Positions 16,870 to 25,689 of a DNA stretch of 64,000 nt are shown piece by piece. The stretch is taken from the NCBI GenBank assembly GCA_034437215.1, contig DAOTVC010000156.1, positions 1 to 64,000 on the forward strand, given 5' to 3'. How positions within the stretch are numbered: position 1 is the stretch's first letter; each line of letters starts with the position of its first letter. Both the position numbers and the translations under genes were made by a program. Under the pieces are notes generated by a model. The model saw only the letters and a list, made by a program, of their open reading frames with translations. It did not search any database and was not told the DNA's origin. Origin of the DNA: DAOTVC01 sp034437215 (lineage in GTDB: Bacteria > Chloroflexota > Anaerolineae > B4-G1 > SLSP01).

Positions 16870-17167
16870 ACCGACGCTCAAGCTCTACGTCACCGGACGC
16901 ACCCTACGCTCCGAGCAGGCCATCGCCAACCTCGAACGGATCTGTCAGGAGACGCTGGGAGGGCAGTGCACCATCAGCATCATCGATGTCTTAGAACAAC
17001 CGCAGCTGGCTGAAGAGGAGCGCATCCTGGCGACCCCCACCCTGGTCAAGGAGAGCCCCTATCCGGCCCGCCGCGTGATCGGTGATCTCTCGGACACCGA
17101 GAAGGTCATGTGGGCCCTGGGACTACCGCTGCCGACCTCATATCCCCACAAGGAGCTCAGATCATGA
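16859..17167 (+). CDS. kaiB: Circadian-clock-type KaiB protein
   Basis: 102 residues from the ATG at 16859, six bases after AAGGAG; an ATG at 16853 would sit too close to that site. Cyanobacterial KaiB has a thioredoxin-like/fold-switching chain of about 102 residues. Here LKLYVTGRTLRSEQAI, IIDVLEQPQLAEEERILATP and RRVIGDLSDTEKV reproduce the conserved KaiB blocks almost without gaps, including the 'P.LAe...iLATPTL' region needed for the fold switch and KaiC binding. It is translationally coupled to the KaiA-like gene upstream and overlaps kaiC by ATGA. In known systems KaiB binds phosphorylated KaiC and sequesters KaiA. Confidence 0.96.
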   Translation: MTTKPTLKLYVTGRTLRSEQAIANLERICQETLGGQCTISIIDVLEQPQLAEEERILATPTLVKESPYPARRVIGDLSDTEKVMWALGLPLPTSYPHKELRS

Positions 17168-18708
17168 ACGGACAAGAGAGCAACAAGATAGAGAAGACAA
17201 CAGAGATCAAAAAACTGAAGACCGGCATTCCCGGCTTCGACGACATCGCCGACGGCGGTCTGCCGGAGGGGCGCACGACCATGATCAGCGGCACCGCCGG
17301 CAGCGGTAAGACCGTCTTTGCGGCCCAGTTCGTCGCCGAGGGGATCCAGCAGCACGACGAGCCGGGCGTCTTCGTCACCTTCGAGGAGTCCACCGAGGAC
17401 ATGCGCCGCAACATGCTCTCCATGGGCTGGGACGTGGAGGGCTGGGAGGCGGAGGGCCAGTGGCTCTTCGTCGACGCCGCCCCCCAGGTCGCCGAGGAGG
17501 TCATCATCGTCGGCAGCTACGACCTGGGCGCCCTCCTGGCCCGCATCGAGCACGCCGTGCGCAAGATCGGCGCCCGGCGCGTCGCCATGGACTCCCTCGG
17601 GGCCATCTTCTCCCGCTTCGAGGACGCCAACCTCATCCGTACGGAGCTGCTGCGCATCTCAGCAGCTCTGAAGCAGATGGGGGTGACCTCCATCATGACC
17701 ACGGAGCGCAGCCGGGAGTACGGCGACATCGCCCGCTATGGCGTCGAGGAGTTCGTCGCCGACAACGTGCTCATCCTGCGCAACTCCCTGGACGAGGGCA
17801 AGCGGCGACGCACCGTGGAGATCCTCAAATTCCGCGGCACGAGCCACCACAAGGGCGAGTTCCCCTTCACCATCATCCCCGGGGAGGGCATCGTCGTCAT
17901 CCCTCTCTCCTCCATCGAGCTGAAGCAGCGCTCGTCGAAGGTGCGCATCAAATCGGGCAACGTCGAGCTGGATCAGATGTGCGGAGGCGGCTTCTTCCGG
18001 GACTCCATCATCCTCGTCTCCGGGGCCACGGGGACGGGCAAGACCCTGATCACGACGGAGTTCGTCGCCGGCGGCGTCAACAACGACGAGCGCTGCCTCC
18101 TCTTCGCCTTCGAGGAGAGCCGCGAGCAGCTCTTCCGCAACGCCACCGGCTGGGGCCAGGACTTCGAGCGCCAGGAGCGGGAGGGGAAGCTCAAGGTGGT
18201 CTGCAAATATCCCGAGGTCGCCGGACTGGAGGATCACCTCATCCAGATGAAGGCGATGATCGAGGAGTTCCGACCCCACCGCGTGGCGGTGGACAGCCTC
18301 TCGGCCCTGGAGCGCATCTCCACGGTCAAGGGCTTCCGGGAGTTCGTCATCGGCCTCACCTCCTTCATCAAACACCAGGAGGTCGCCGGGCTCTTCACCT
18401 CCACCACGCCGACCCTGCTGGGGGGCACCTCGGTGACGGAGAGCCACATCTCCACCATCACCGACTCCATCATCCTCCTGCGCTACGTGGAGATGTTCGG
18501 GGAGATGCGGCGCGGGCTCACCGTGCTGAAGATGCGCGGCTCCCGCCACGACAAGAACATCCGCGAGTTCACCATCGACAACCAGGGCATGCACATCGGT
18601 AAACCCTTCCGCAACGTCAGCGGCATCATCGCCGGCAACCCCATCCACATCGAACCCCACCAGGAGATTCACCGGCTGGACGAGCTCTTCAGAGAAGACG
18701 AACTCTAG
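17164..18708 (+). CDS. kaiC: Double-domain KaiC autokinase/ATPase
   Basis: 514 residues, close to the 519 of the Synechococcus protein. CI has Walker A GTAGSGKT (43-50) and catalytic Glu74-Glu75 (FEEST). CII has Walker A GATGTGKT (287-294) and Glu317-Glu318 (FEESRE). The phosphorylation triad is intact: Thr425, Ser430 and Thr431 in TESHISTITD, matching T426/S431/T432 of Synechococcus. The 'EMRRGLTVLKMRGSRHDKNIREF' region and a C-terminal tail that could act as the KaiA-binding A-loop are present, though the tail is shorter than in cyanobacteria. ATGA overlap with kaiB. It forms hexamers in known cases. Start ATG follows AAGGAGCTCAGATC. Confidence 0.97.
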   Translation: MNGQESNKIEKTTEIKKLKTGIPGFDDIADGGLPEGRTTMISGTAGSGKTVFAAQFVAEGIQQHDEPGVFVTFEESTEDMRRNMLSMGWDVEGWEAEGQWLFVDAAPQVAEEVIIVGSYDLGALLARIEHAVRKIGARRVAMDSLGAIFSRFEDANLIRTELLRISAALKQMGVTSIMTTERSREYGDIARYGVEEFVADNVLILRNSLDEGKRRRTVEILKFRGTSHHKGEFPFTIIPGEGIVVIPLSSIELKQRSSKVRIKSGNVELDQMCGGGFFRDSIILVSGATGTGKTLITTEFVAGGVNNDERCLLFAFEESREQLFRNATGWGQDFERQEREGKLKVVCKYPEVAGLEDHLIQMKAMIEEFRPHRVAVDSLSALERISTVKGFREFVIGLTSFIKHQEVAGLFTSTTPTLLGGTSVTESHISTITDSIILLRYVEMFGEMRRGLTVLKMRGSRHDKNIREFTIDNQGMHIGKPFRNVSGIIAGNPIHIEPHQEIHRLDELFREDEL

Positions 18709-18745
18709 AACAGAGGGAGCGCCACGAGAGAGAGATGGCAACGGC

Positions 18746-21700
18746 ATGAGCGAAGAGGAACAGTGGCCCGAGAGGAGCCGCCGGGCGATCGCCGCCCAGG
18801 AGGCTCGCTTCCGCCACATCATCGAAGAGAACGCCGACGGGATTCTCATCCTCGACGAGGAGGGGAAGGTCCGCTACGTCAACCCGGCTGCCGAGGCGCT
18901 TCTGGGGCGCCCGGCTGCCGAGCTTCTCGACGACGTCCTGGGCTTTCCCCTCACCGGGGATAGTACCACGGAGGTCGACATCCTGCGCGCCGGCGGGGAG
19001 CGGGTGGTGGCGGAGATGCGCGTGGTGCGGACGGAGTGGGAGGAGCGCCCGGCGCTCCTGGCTTCCCTGCGCGACATCAGCGAGCGGCACCAGATGGAGG
19101 AGGAGCTGCGCGCCTCCCGCCTCCGCTACAAGACCCTCTTCGAGAGCGCCAGCGACGCCATCTTCATCCACGGGCTGGACGGCAGGTTCCTCGAGGTGAA
19201 CTCGGTAGCCTGCGCCCGGTTGGGCTACTCCCGGGAGGAGCTCCTGGGGATGACGCCCGCCGACATCGACGCCCCCGAATTCGCCGCCCTGCTGCCCGAG
19301 CGCATCGCCGAGGTCTTCGCGGCGGACCAGCTGGTCATCGAGACGGTGCACGTGACGAGGGACGGGCGCCGGGTGCCCAGCGAGCTCAACACGCGGGTCA
19401 TCGACTACGGGGGACAGCAGGCCATCCTCAGCATCGCCCGGGACGTCACCGAGCGGAAGCAGGCCCAGGAGCGCCTCGCGTGGCAGGCGCGCACCGAAGC
19501 GGCGCTGGCGGCGCTCTCCCAGGCCCTTATCGCGACGCGCTCACTGGAGGAGATCGCGGATCTCGTGCTGGAACAGGCCAAGGAGCTGACCGGCAGCCGC
19601 TACGGCTACGTGGGCCACGTCGACCCCGAGACGGGCCACCTTATCTCCACCACGATGACGCGCGACGTCTGGGAGGAGTGTGAGGTGACGGGCAAGAGCG
19701 TCGTCTTCCACGAATTCAGCGGTCTCTGGGGCTGGGTCCTCGACAATCACGAGCCGCTCCTCGTCAACACGCCCTCCGACGACCCCCGCTCCTCGGGAAC
19801 GCCAGGGGGCCACATCCCCGTCGAGCGCTTCCTCTCGGCGCCCGCCCTGCTGGGCGAGGAGCTCGTGGGCCAGATCGCCCTGGTCAACCCTCCCCGGGAC
19901 TACACCACACGCGACCTGCACCTGGTGGAGCGGATGGCCTCCCTCTACGCCCTCGCCGTCCAGCAACGACGGGCCGAGGAGCAGCTGCAGCGCTCCCAGG
20001 TGCGCTTCGCCAACCTGCTGGGGAGCATCAGCGACGGTTTCTTTGCCCTGGACGAGAACCTGGTCGTCACCTACTTCAACCCGGCTGCCGAGATGCTCCT
20101 GGGACGCGAGCTGGAGGAGGTGCTGGGGCGTCCGCTCTTCGAGGCCTTCCCTGAGGCTCGGGGCTCCATCTTCGAAGAGCAGTACCGGCGGGCCCTGCGG
20201 GAGCAGGAATCGCTCTCCTTCGAGACCCCCTTCGATCGCGAGCCCTACGCCGACTGGTACGCCGTGCAGGTCTACCCCTTCGAGAGAGGGATCTCGGTCC
20301 ACTTCCAGGTAGTTACGGAGCGGAAGGAGGCCGAGCAGGCACTCCTGGAGAGCCAGGAGCGGCTCGAGGCGCTCTTCGACAACGCCCTGGACGCCATCTA
20401 CCTCGCCGACGACGAGCGGCGCTACGTGGAGGTGAACCGCGCTGCCTGCGAGCTGCTGGGCTACAGCGAGGAGGAGCTCCTGGGGATGCGGGTAGACGAC
20501 ATCTCGGAGCATCCTGAAGAGACAGCCGAGGCGTGGCGGGCCTTCCTCGAGCAGGGAGAGCTGCAGGGGGAGTACCGGATGGTACGCCGGGACGGCACCC
20601 AGGTGGACGCCGAGTTCAACGCCGTGGCCCACGTCCTGCCGGGCCTGAACCTCGCCATCCTGCGCGACGTGAGCGATCGGAAACACTCGGAGGCCCGCAT
20701 CCAGCACCTGAACGCCGTGCTGCGCGCCATCCGGAACGTCAACCAGGTGATCAGCCAGGAGACGGACCGCGAACGCCTTATCGAGCAGGCCTGCAAGCTC
20801 CTCGTCGAGGACCGGGGCTACCACAGCGCCTGGATCGTGACCTTCGATGGGGAGCGCCAAGCGACGGGCTTCGCCGAGTCGGGGCTCGGGGAGACCTTCT
20901 GGCCCCTCAAGGAGCAGATCAGGGAGGGCGAACTGCCCCGCTGCGCCCAGGAGGCGCTGGTGACCTCCGGCGTCTACGTGATGGACGACCCGGAATGTGC
21001 CTGCGTGGGCTGCCCCCTGCGGGGCACCTACAACGAAGAGGGCGCGATGGCGGCGCGCCTGGAGCACGACGAGCAGATCTACGGGCTCCTCACCGTGGCG
21101 ATTCCGGTCAAGTTCACCTACGATGAGGAGGAGCAGGCGCTCGTTGAGGAGCTCGCGGGCGACATCGCCCTGGCCCTCCACAGCCTGGAGATGGACGAGC
21201 AGCGGGCCCGTGCCGAGCAGGCGCTCAAGGAGTCGGAGCAGCGCTTCCGGGAGATGTTGAGCAACGTCCAGCTCATCGGTCTGATGCTCGATGTGGAGGG
21301 CCGGATCACCTTCTGCAACGACTTTCTCCTCGACCTCACGGGCTGGGAGCGCGAGGAGATGCTGGGCCAGAACTGGTTCAAGCGTTTCCTGCCCCGGTCA
21401 CTGGGCGAGCACCTGGAGGCGCAGTACCAGTCGCTAATCCGGACGGAGAGCGTCCCCCAGCACCACGAGAACGACATCGTGACCCGCGGGGGCGAGCGCC
21501 GCACCATCCGCTGGAACAACACCCTGCTCTACACCCCTACGGGGGAGGTGAGCGGCTCGGCGAGCATCGGCGAGGACATCACCGAGCGGAAGCGCGCCGA
21601 GGAGGCCCTGCGGGAGTCGGAGCGCAAGCTGGAGATGATGCTGGAGACGATGGTCGACGGCATGGTGGTCGTTGATATCGAGGGCCAGATCACCTACGCC

Positions 21701-23077
21701 AATCCCGCCGCCACCCGTATCCTGGAGCTGCGGTACGAGGAGTTTCTCGAGCGTTACTACCACGAGGAGCGCTGGCAGCAGATCGACGCGGCGGGCGAGC
21801 CCTTCCCCCGCCACCGGCTCCCGCTCGCCATCGCCCTGCGCGACCTGCACCCCGTCGCGGGCGTGGAGCACGGGATCATCAGCCCCACGGGGGAGTGGAA
21901 GTGGCTCTCGGTCAACGCCGCGCCCCTCTTCGACGAGCAGGGGGAGCTCTACGGAGCGGTGGCCAGCTTCCGCGACGTGACGGAGCGCCAGCGAGCCGAG
22001 CGGGCGCTGCAAGAGCAGGAGGCCCGGCTGCGCCTCCTCTTCGAGGAGACCGCCACCCCCATCCTGGTCGTCAACACCCGGCAGGAGTACGTCGATGCCA
22101 ACGCTGCGGCTCTCACGTTCCTCGAATGCTCGTTGGAGGAGCTGCGCGAGCGCACGGTGTGGGACTTCGCCGCCCCCGGCACGGAGGAGAGGATACGAGA
22201 GGAGCACGCGCCCTTCAGCGCCCGGCGCAGCCTCGAGGTAGATTACCTGGTCCACGGCCGGATCAAGACGCTGCTTCTGAACGTCGTCCCGGTCAGCAGC
22301 GCCGGGCAGACTCTGCTCTACGGGATCGGGCTGGACATCACCGAACGCCGGGCGGCCCAGGAGCAGCTGGAGCGCTACGCCCAGGAGCTGCGACGCAGCA
22401 ACCAGGAGCTGGAGCAGTTCGCCTACGTGGCCTCCCACGACCTGCGGGAGCCCCTGCGCATGATCCGGAGCTACGTGGAGCTCCTGGCGCGGCGCTACGA
22501 GGGGCAGCTGGACGCCGACGCCGACGACTTCATCGGTTTCACGGTGGAGGGGGTGGCCCGCATGCAGGCGCTCATCGACGGGCTGCTCAGCTACTCCCGC
22601 ATCGGCACCCGGGGCCGGCCCTTCGTTCCCACCTCGACGGCGGACGTCCTCGTCCAGACCCGGCGTAACCTCGAGATCGTCCTCGCCGAGGAGCGCGCCC
22701 AGATCCGGTACGGCGACCTGCCTCCGGTCCTGGGGGATAGCATCCAGTTGGTGCAGCTCTTCCAGAACCTCATCGACAACGCCCTCAAGTTCTCCAACGC
22801 CCGCGCTCCGGAGGTCGAGATTCGGGCTACGCGCGCGGGAGCGCTGTGGCGCTTCGCGGTGCAGGATAACGGGATCGGCATCGCGCCCCACCACCGGGAG
22901 CGCATCTTCCAGATCTTCCAACGGCTGCACACGCGTGAGGAGTATCCGGGCACGGGAATCGGCCTGGCGATGTGCAAGAAGATCGTCGAGCGCCATGGGG
23001 GGCGAATCTGGGTGGAAGCGGCAGAGGGGGGCGGATCGATCTTCTACTTCACCCTGCCCGCCGTACCGGAGAGTTAA
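18746..23077 (+). CDS. Very large multi-PAS/GAF sensor histidine kinase
   Basis: 1443 residues, no membrane helix. Domains by eye: PAS (20-115), PAS (125-235), GAF (248-405), PAS (416-525), PAS (536-645), a second GAF-like domain (650-815), PAS (830-950), PAS (958-1085), PAS (1091-1205), HisKA (1220-1290; ASHDLREPLRMIRSYVELL, His1231) and HATPase (1325-1440; NLIDNALKFSN, DNGIGI, GTGIGLAMCKKI). The kinase core is of the phytochrome/bathy type. The second GAF holds CACVGC near residue 752, a cluster unusual for the family. It starts 37 bases after kaiC and is followed by two more kinases, so it is a candidate output (SasA-like) or input (CikA-like) partner of KaiC, but it has neither a KaiB-like nor a pseudo-receiver domain. 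Confidence 0.9.
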   Translation: MSEEEQWPERSRRAIAAQEARFRHIIEENADGILILDEEGKVRYVNPAAEALLGRPAAELLDDVLGFPLTGDSTTEVDILRAGGERVVAEMRVVRTEWEERPALLASLRDISERHQMEEELRASRLRYKTLFESASDAIFIHGLDGRFLEVNSVACARLGYSREELLGMTPADIDAPEFAALLPERIAEVFAADQLVIETVHVTRDGRRVPSELNTRVIDYGGQQAILSIARDVTERKQAQERLAWQARTEAALAALSQALIATRSLEEIADLVLEQAKELTGSRYGYVGHVDPETGHLISTTMTRDVWEECEVTGKSVVFHEFSGLWGWVLDNHEPLLVNTPSDDPRSSGTPGGHIPVERFLSAPALLGEELVGQIALVNPPRDYTTRDLHLVERMASLYALAVQQRRAEEQLQRSQVRFANLLGSISDGFFALDENLVVTYFNPAAEMLLGRELEEVLGRPLFEAFPEARGSIFEEQYRRALREQESLSFETPFDREPYADWYAVQVYPFERGISVHFQVVTERKEAEQALLESQERLEALFDNALDAIYLADDERRYVEVNRAACELLGYSEEELLGMRVDDISEHPEETAEAWRAFLEQGELQGEYRMVRRDGTQVDAEFNAVAHVLPGLNLAILRDVSDRKHSEARIQHLNAVLRAIRNVNQVISQETDRERLIEQACKLLVEDRGYHSAWIVTFDGERQATGFAESGLGETFWPLKEQIREGELPRCAQEALVTSGVYVMDDPECACVGCPLRGTYNEEGAMAARLEHDEQIYGLLTVAIPVKFTYDEEEQALVEELAGDIALALHSLEMDEQRARAEQALKESEQRFREMLSNVQLIGLMLDVEGRITFCNDFLLDLTGWEREEMLGQNWFKRFLPRSLGEHLEAQYQSLIRTESVPQHHENDIVTRGGERRTIRWNNTLLYTPTGEVSGSASIGEDITERKRAEEALRESERKLEMMLETMVDGMVVVDIEGQITYANPAATRILELRYEEFLERYYHEERWQQIDAAGEPFPRHRLPLAIALRDLHPVAGVEHGIISPTGEWKWLSVNAAPLFDEQGELYGAVASFRDVTERQRAERALQEQEARLRLLFEETATPILVVNTRQEYVDANAAALTFLECSLEELRERTVWDFAAPGTEERIREEHAPFSARRSLEVDYLVHGRIKTLLLNVVPVSSAGQTLLYGIGLDITERRAAQEQLERYAQELRRSNQELEQFAYVASHDLREPLRMIRSYVELLARRYEGQLDADADDFIGFTVEGVARMQALIDGLLSYSRIGTRGRPFVPTSTADVLVQTRRNLEIVLAEERAQIRYGDLPPVLGDSIQLVQLFQNLIDNALKFSNARAPEVEIRATRAGALWRFAVQDNGIGIAPHHRERIFQIFQRLHTREEYPGTGIGLAMCKKIVERHGGRIWVEAAEGGGSIFYFTLPAVPES

Positions 23078-23083
23078 GGAGTG

Positions 23084-25231
23084 ATGAAAGAGGCAATCAT
23101 GGAAAGTATCGCCCAGAGAGAGGCCCTACACGTTCTCGTCATCGAAGATAGCCCCGGTGACATACGCCTCATCGAGCAGATGTTGGCGAACGACTGGCCC
23201 CACCACTACGCCCTGCAACAGGCTTCGCGGCTGACGACGGGTTTGGCAGCCCTCGCCTCCGAGAGCTTCGACGTCATCCTGCTGGATCTCTCGCTCCCCG
23301 ACAGCCGGGGGCTCGACACCTTTGTGGCGGTCCAGCAGAAGGTCCCCCAGCTCCCCATCATCGTCCTGACGGGGTACGATGACGAGACGCTGGCCCTGCA
23401 GGCCCTGGAACGGGGGGCGCAGGACTACCTCATCAAGGGTGAGGTCAACAGCGCGCTCCTCTCGCGTGCCCTGCGCTACGCGATGGGCCGCAAACAGGCG
23501 GAGAATGACCTGCGGGAGAGTGAGGCCCGCTACCGGAAGCTCGTAGAGCAGGCGGGGGATGCGATCTTTCTCGTCGACGAACGGGGACGTATCGTCAATG
23601 TCAACCAACGGGCCTGTCGCATGTTCGGCTACTCCTACCAGCAGCTGCTGGGGATGGAGCTGGCGGAGCTGCGGACGGCAGAGATCGTGGGGACGCAGAC
23701 GGGCTTCCAACCCCTGAAGACGGGGCAGGTGCCCTTCGAGGATCTCTACACCGGCCAGGGAGGGCGCCTGGTCGCTGTGGAGGTCACAGCCTCGACGGCT
23801 TCCGACCTGCACAACGGCGACTATCTCTACATCGTGCGCGACGTGACGACGCGCAAGGAGGCCGAGCGGGCTCTCTACCGGCGTAACCGGGAGCTGGCGC
23901 TGCTCAATCGCGTGATCGGGGCGACGGTCAACCAGGTGGAATCCACGGTTATCCTCCAGGACGTCTGCACGGAGATTGCCCTCTTCTTCCAGACGCCCTG
24001 GGTCCTGGCGGTGCGCGTCGATCTACCCGCGGCGCAGATGACGGTCGTCGCCGAAGAGAGCCCGCGCGCGGGCGCCGCGGTCCTGGGTCTCTCCTTCCCC
24101 ATCAGCGAGGGCGGCGTCTTCGAGCGGCTTCTCGCCGAGAACGAACCGGTGCACATCCGTGAGACGGAGGCCCGCAGGTTGGACCCTCTCTGTGAGCGCC
24201 TGCGCGATCAGGGGGTGCTCTCCCTGCTCGTGATTCCCATCAGTCTCGGCGGCCGGATGATGAGCGCCATCTGCGTGGGGATGAGGGAACCTCAAAACTT
24301 TACCGAGAACGACCTGACGCTCTTGCAGAGCGCCGCCTCGGCAGCCGGGCGGGCGCTCGAGGCGGCGGAGCTCCACCAGGCCCTGCAGCGCCACGCCGAA
24401 GCCCTCGAGGAGATCGTCGCGGAGCGCACCCACGAGCTGGAGGATGCGCTTCTCAGGGCCCGCGCCGCCGACGAGGCCAAGTCGCAGTTCCTGACCAACG
24501 TCAGCCACGAGCTGCGCACGCCCCTCACCAACATCAAGCTCTACGTCGATCTTCTGGAGCGGGGGATGTCCAATAAGCGCACCGCCTATCTCGCCACCGT
24601 CCACCGGGAGGTCGATCGTCTCCAGGCCCTGATCCAAGATCTGTTGAACATCTCCCGCCTGGATCTGGGGCAGATCCAGCCCCAGCTGCGGACCCTCGAC
24701 GTGAACGAGCTGCTCGCGACGCTGGTCAGCGACCGCCACAAGCTCTTCGCGGAGCACGACCTGCGACTGAAGATGAGGACGGAGGCGCTGCCCCTGATCG
24801 AGGCCGACCCCAATCTTCTGGAACAGGTGATCTCCAATCTGCTCACCAACGCCCTCAACTACACGGCGGCGGGGGGTACCGTGCAGGTGAGCACCCACGC
24901 CGCGCCCCACAACGGCCGTGCGGGGATCGCCATCCAGATTGAGGATACCGGTCCGGGGATCTCGCCCCAGGACCGCACACACCTCTTCGAGCGCTTCTAC
25001 CGGGGGGAAGCCAGCCGGGCGTTGGGGGTGCCCGGCACCGGCCTGGGGTTGGCCATCAGCAAGGAGATCATCGAGCTCCACCAGGGGGCCATCACGCTTA
25101 CCAGCGAGGTGGGCACGGGCAGCACCTTTACCATCTGGCTGCCCGAGCCGTCCCCCCCAGGAAGCAGTCCCGCAAGCGGGCGGGGCCTAGAGGACGAGAT
25201 GAACTGGAGACCTAGGGAGCCTACAGAGTGA
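23084..25231 (+). CDS. Receiver-PAS-GAF hybrid histidine kinase
   Basis: 715 residues from the ATG at 23084; a GTG at 23081 and an ATG at 23099 are alternatives. Domains: receiver (14-130; phospho-acceptor Asp68 in VILLDLSLPDSRG, switch lysine in YLIKGEV), PAS (145-262), GAF (270-430), HisKA with NVSHELRTPL (His475) and HATPase (575-690; NLLTNALNYT, DTGPGIS, GTGLGLAIS). An N-terminal receiver on a kinase usually makes it an intermediate of a phosphorelay or a two-input sensor. It begins six bases after the preceding kinase and overlaps the next gene by GTGA, so it is part of the kai transcript. Confidence 0.92.
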   Translation: MKEAIMESIAQREALHVLVIEDSPGDIRLIEQMLANDWPHHYALQQASRLTTGLAALASESFDVILLDLSLPDSRGLDTFVAVQQKVPQLPIIVLTGYDDETLALQALERGAQDYLIKGEVNSALLSRALRYAMGRKQAENDLRESEARYRKLVEQAGDAIFLVDERGRIVNVNQRACRMFGYSYQQLLGMELAELRTAEIVGTQTGFQPLKTGQVPFEDLYTGQGGRLVAVEVTASTASDLHNGDYLYIVRDVTTRKEAERALYRRNRELALLNRVIGATVNQVESTVILQDVCTEIALFFQTPWVLAVRVDLPAAQMTVVAEESPRAGAAVLGLSFPISEGGVFERLLAENEPVHIRETEARRLDPLCERLRDQGVLSLLVIPISLGGRMMSAICVGMREPQNFTENDLTLLQSAASAAGRALEAAELHQALQRHAEALEEIVAERTHELEDALLRARAADEAKSQFLTNVSHELRTPLTNIKLYVDLLERGMSNKRTAYLATVHREVDRLQALIQDLLNISRLDLGQIQPQLRTLDVNELLATLVSDRHKLFAEHDLRLKMRTEALPLIEADPNLLEQVISNLLTNALNYTAAGGTVQVSTHAAPHNGRAGIAIQIEDTGPGISPQDRTHLFERFYRGEASRALGVPGTGLGLAISKEIIELHQGAITLTSEVGTGSTFTIWLPEPSPPGSSPASGRGLEDEMNWRPREPTE

Positions 25232-25689
25232 AGCCCAGCACGAGCAGCACCCACGTGAAGACCATCCTGCTCGTCGAGGACAATCCGGGCGACATCCGGC
25301 TGATCCGGGAGGCGCTGAAGGAGGAGGGGGCGAGCCCCAGCCTCGCCGTCGTGAACGACGGGGAGGCGGCCCTGGCCTTTCTGCACCGCCACCCGCCCTA
25401 CGAGAACGCCCTGCGTCCCGATCTGATCCTGCTCGACCTGCAGCTGCCGCGGAAGAACGGACATGAGGTTCTGGCGGAGGTCAAGGCCGACGAGCGGCTG
25501 CGCATCATCCCCGTCGTCGTCTTGACCTCCTCGGAAGCCGAGGGCGACATCTTCAGGGCCTACACCCATCAGGCCAACTCCTACATCACCAAGCCCATCG
25601 ATCTGCAGCAGTTCTTCAGGACCCTGCAGTCCATCTACGCCTACTGGTTCAGTGTTGCACAGACTCCCCCGGGAGATAGTCATGAGTGA
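25228..25689 (+). CDS. Single-domain response regulator, Rcp1-like
   Basis: 153 residues with a GTG start at 25228 that overlaps the upstream stop. A single receiver domain: acidic pair ED in ILLVEDNPGD, phospho-acceptor Asp70 (LILLDLQLPRKNG), TSSE, and switch lysine in YITKPIDLQQF. The sequence style (DNPGDIRLIREAL, extra loop PPYENALRPD) is that of Rcp1, the phytochrome-linked regulators of cyanobacteria, which have no output domain and work by protein contact. The neighbouring 1443-residue kinase has the phytochrome-type HisKA core such regulators pair with. It could be a shuttle between the kinases of the operon. Confidence 0.93.
   Translation: MKPSTSSTHVKTILLVEDNPGDIRLIREALKEEGASPSLAVVNDGEAALAFLHRHPPYENALRPDLILLDLQLPRKNGHEVLAEVKADERLRIIPVVVLTSSEAEGDIFRAYTHQANSYITKPIDLQQFFRTLQSIYAYWFSVAQTPPGDSHE

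Noticed and set aside
18746..23077. SasA assignment for the kinase after kaiC
   Set aside because: SasA carries a KaiB-like N-terminal domain; here the N-terminus is PAS and no KaiB-like segment is visible.
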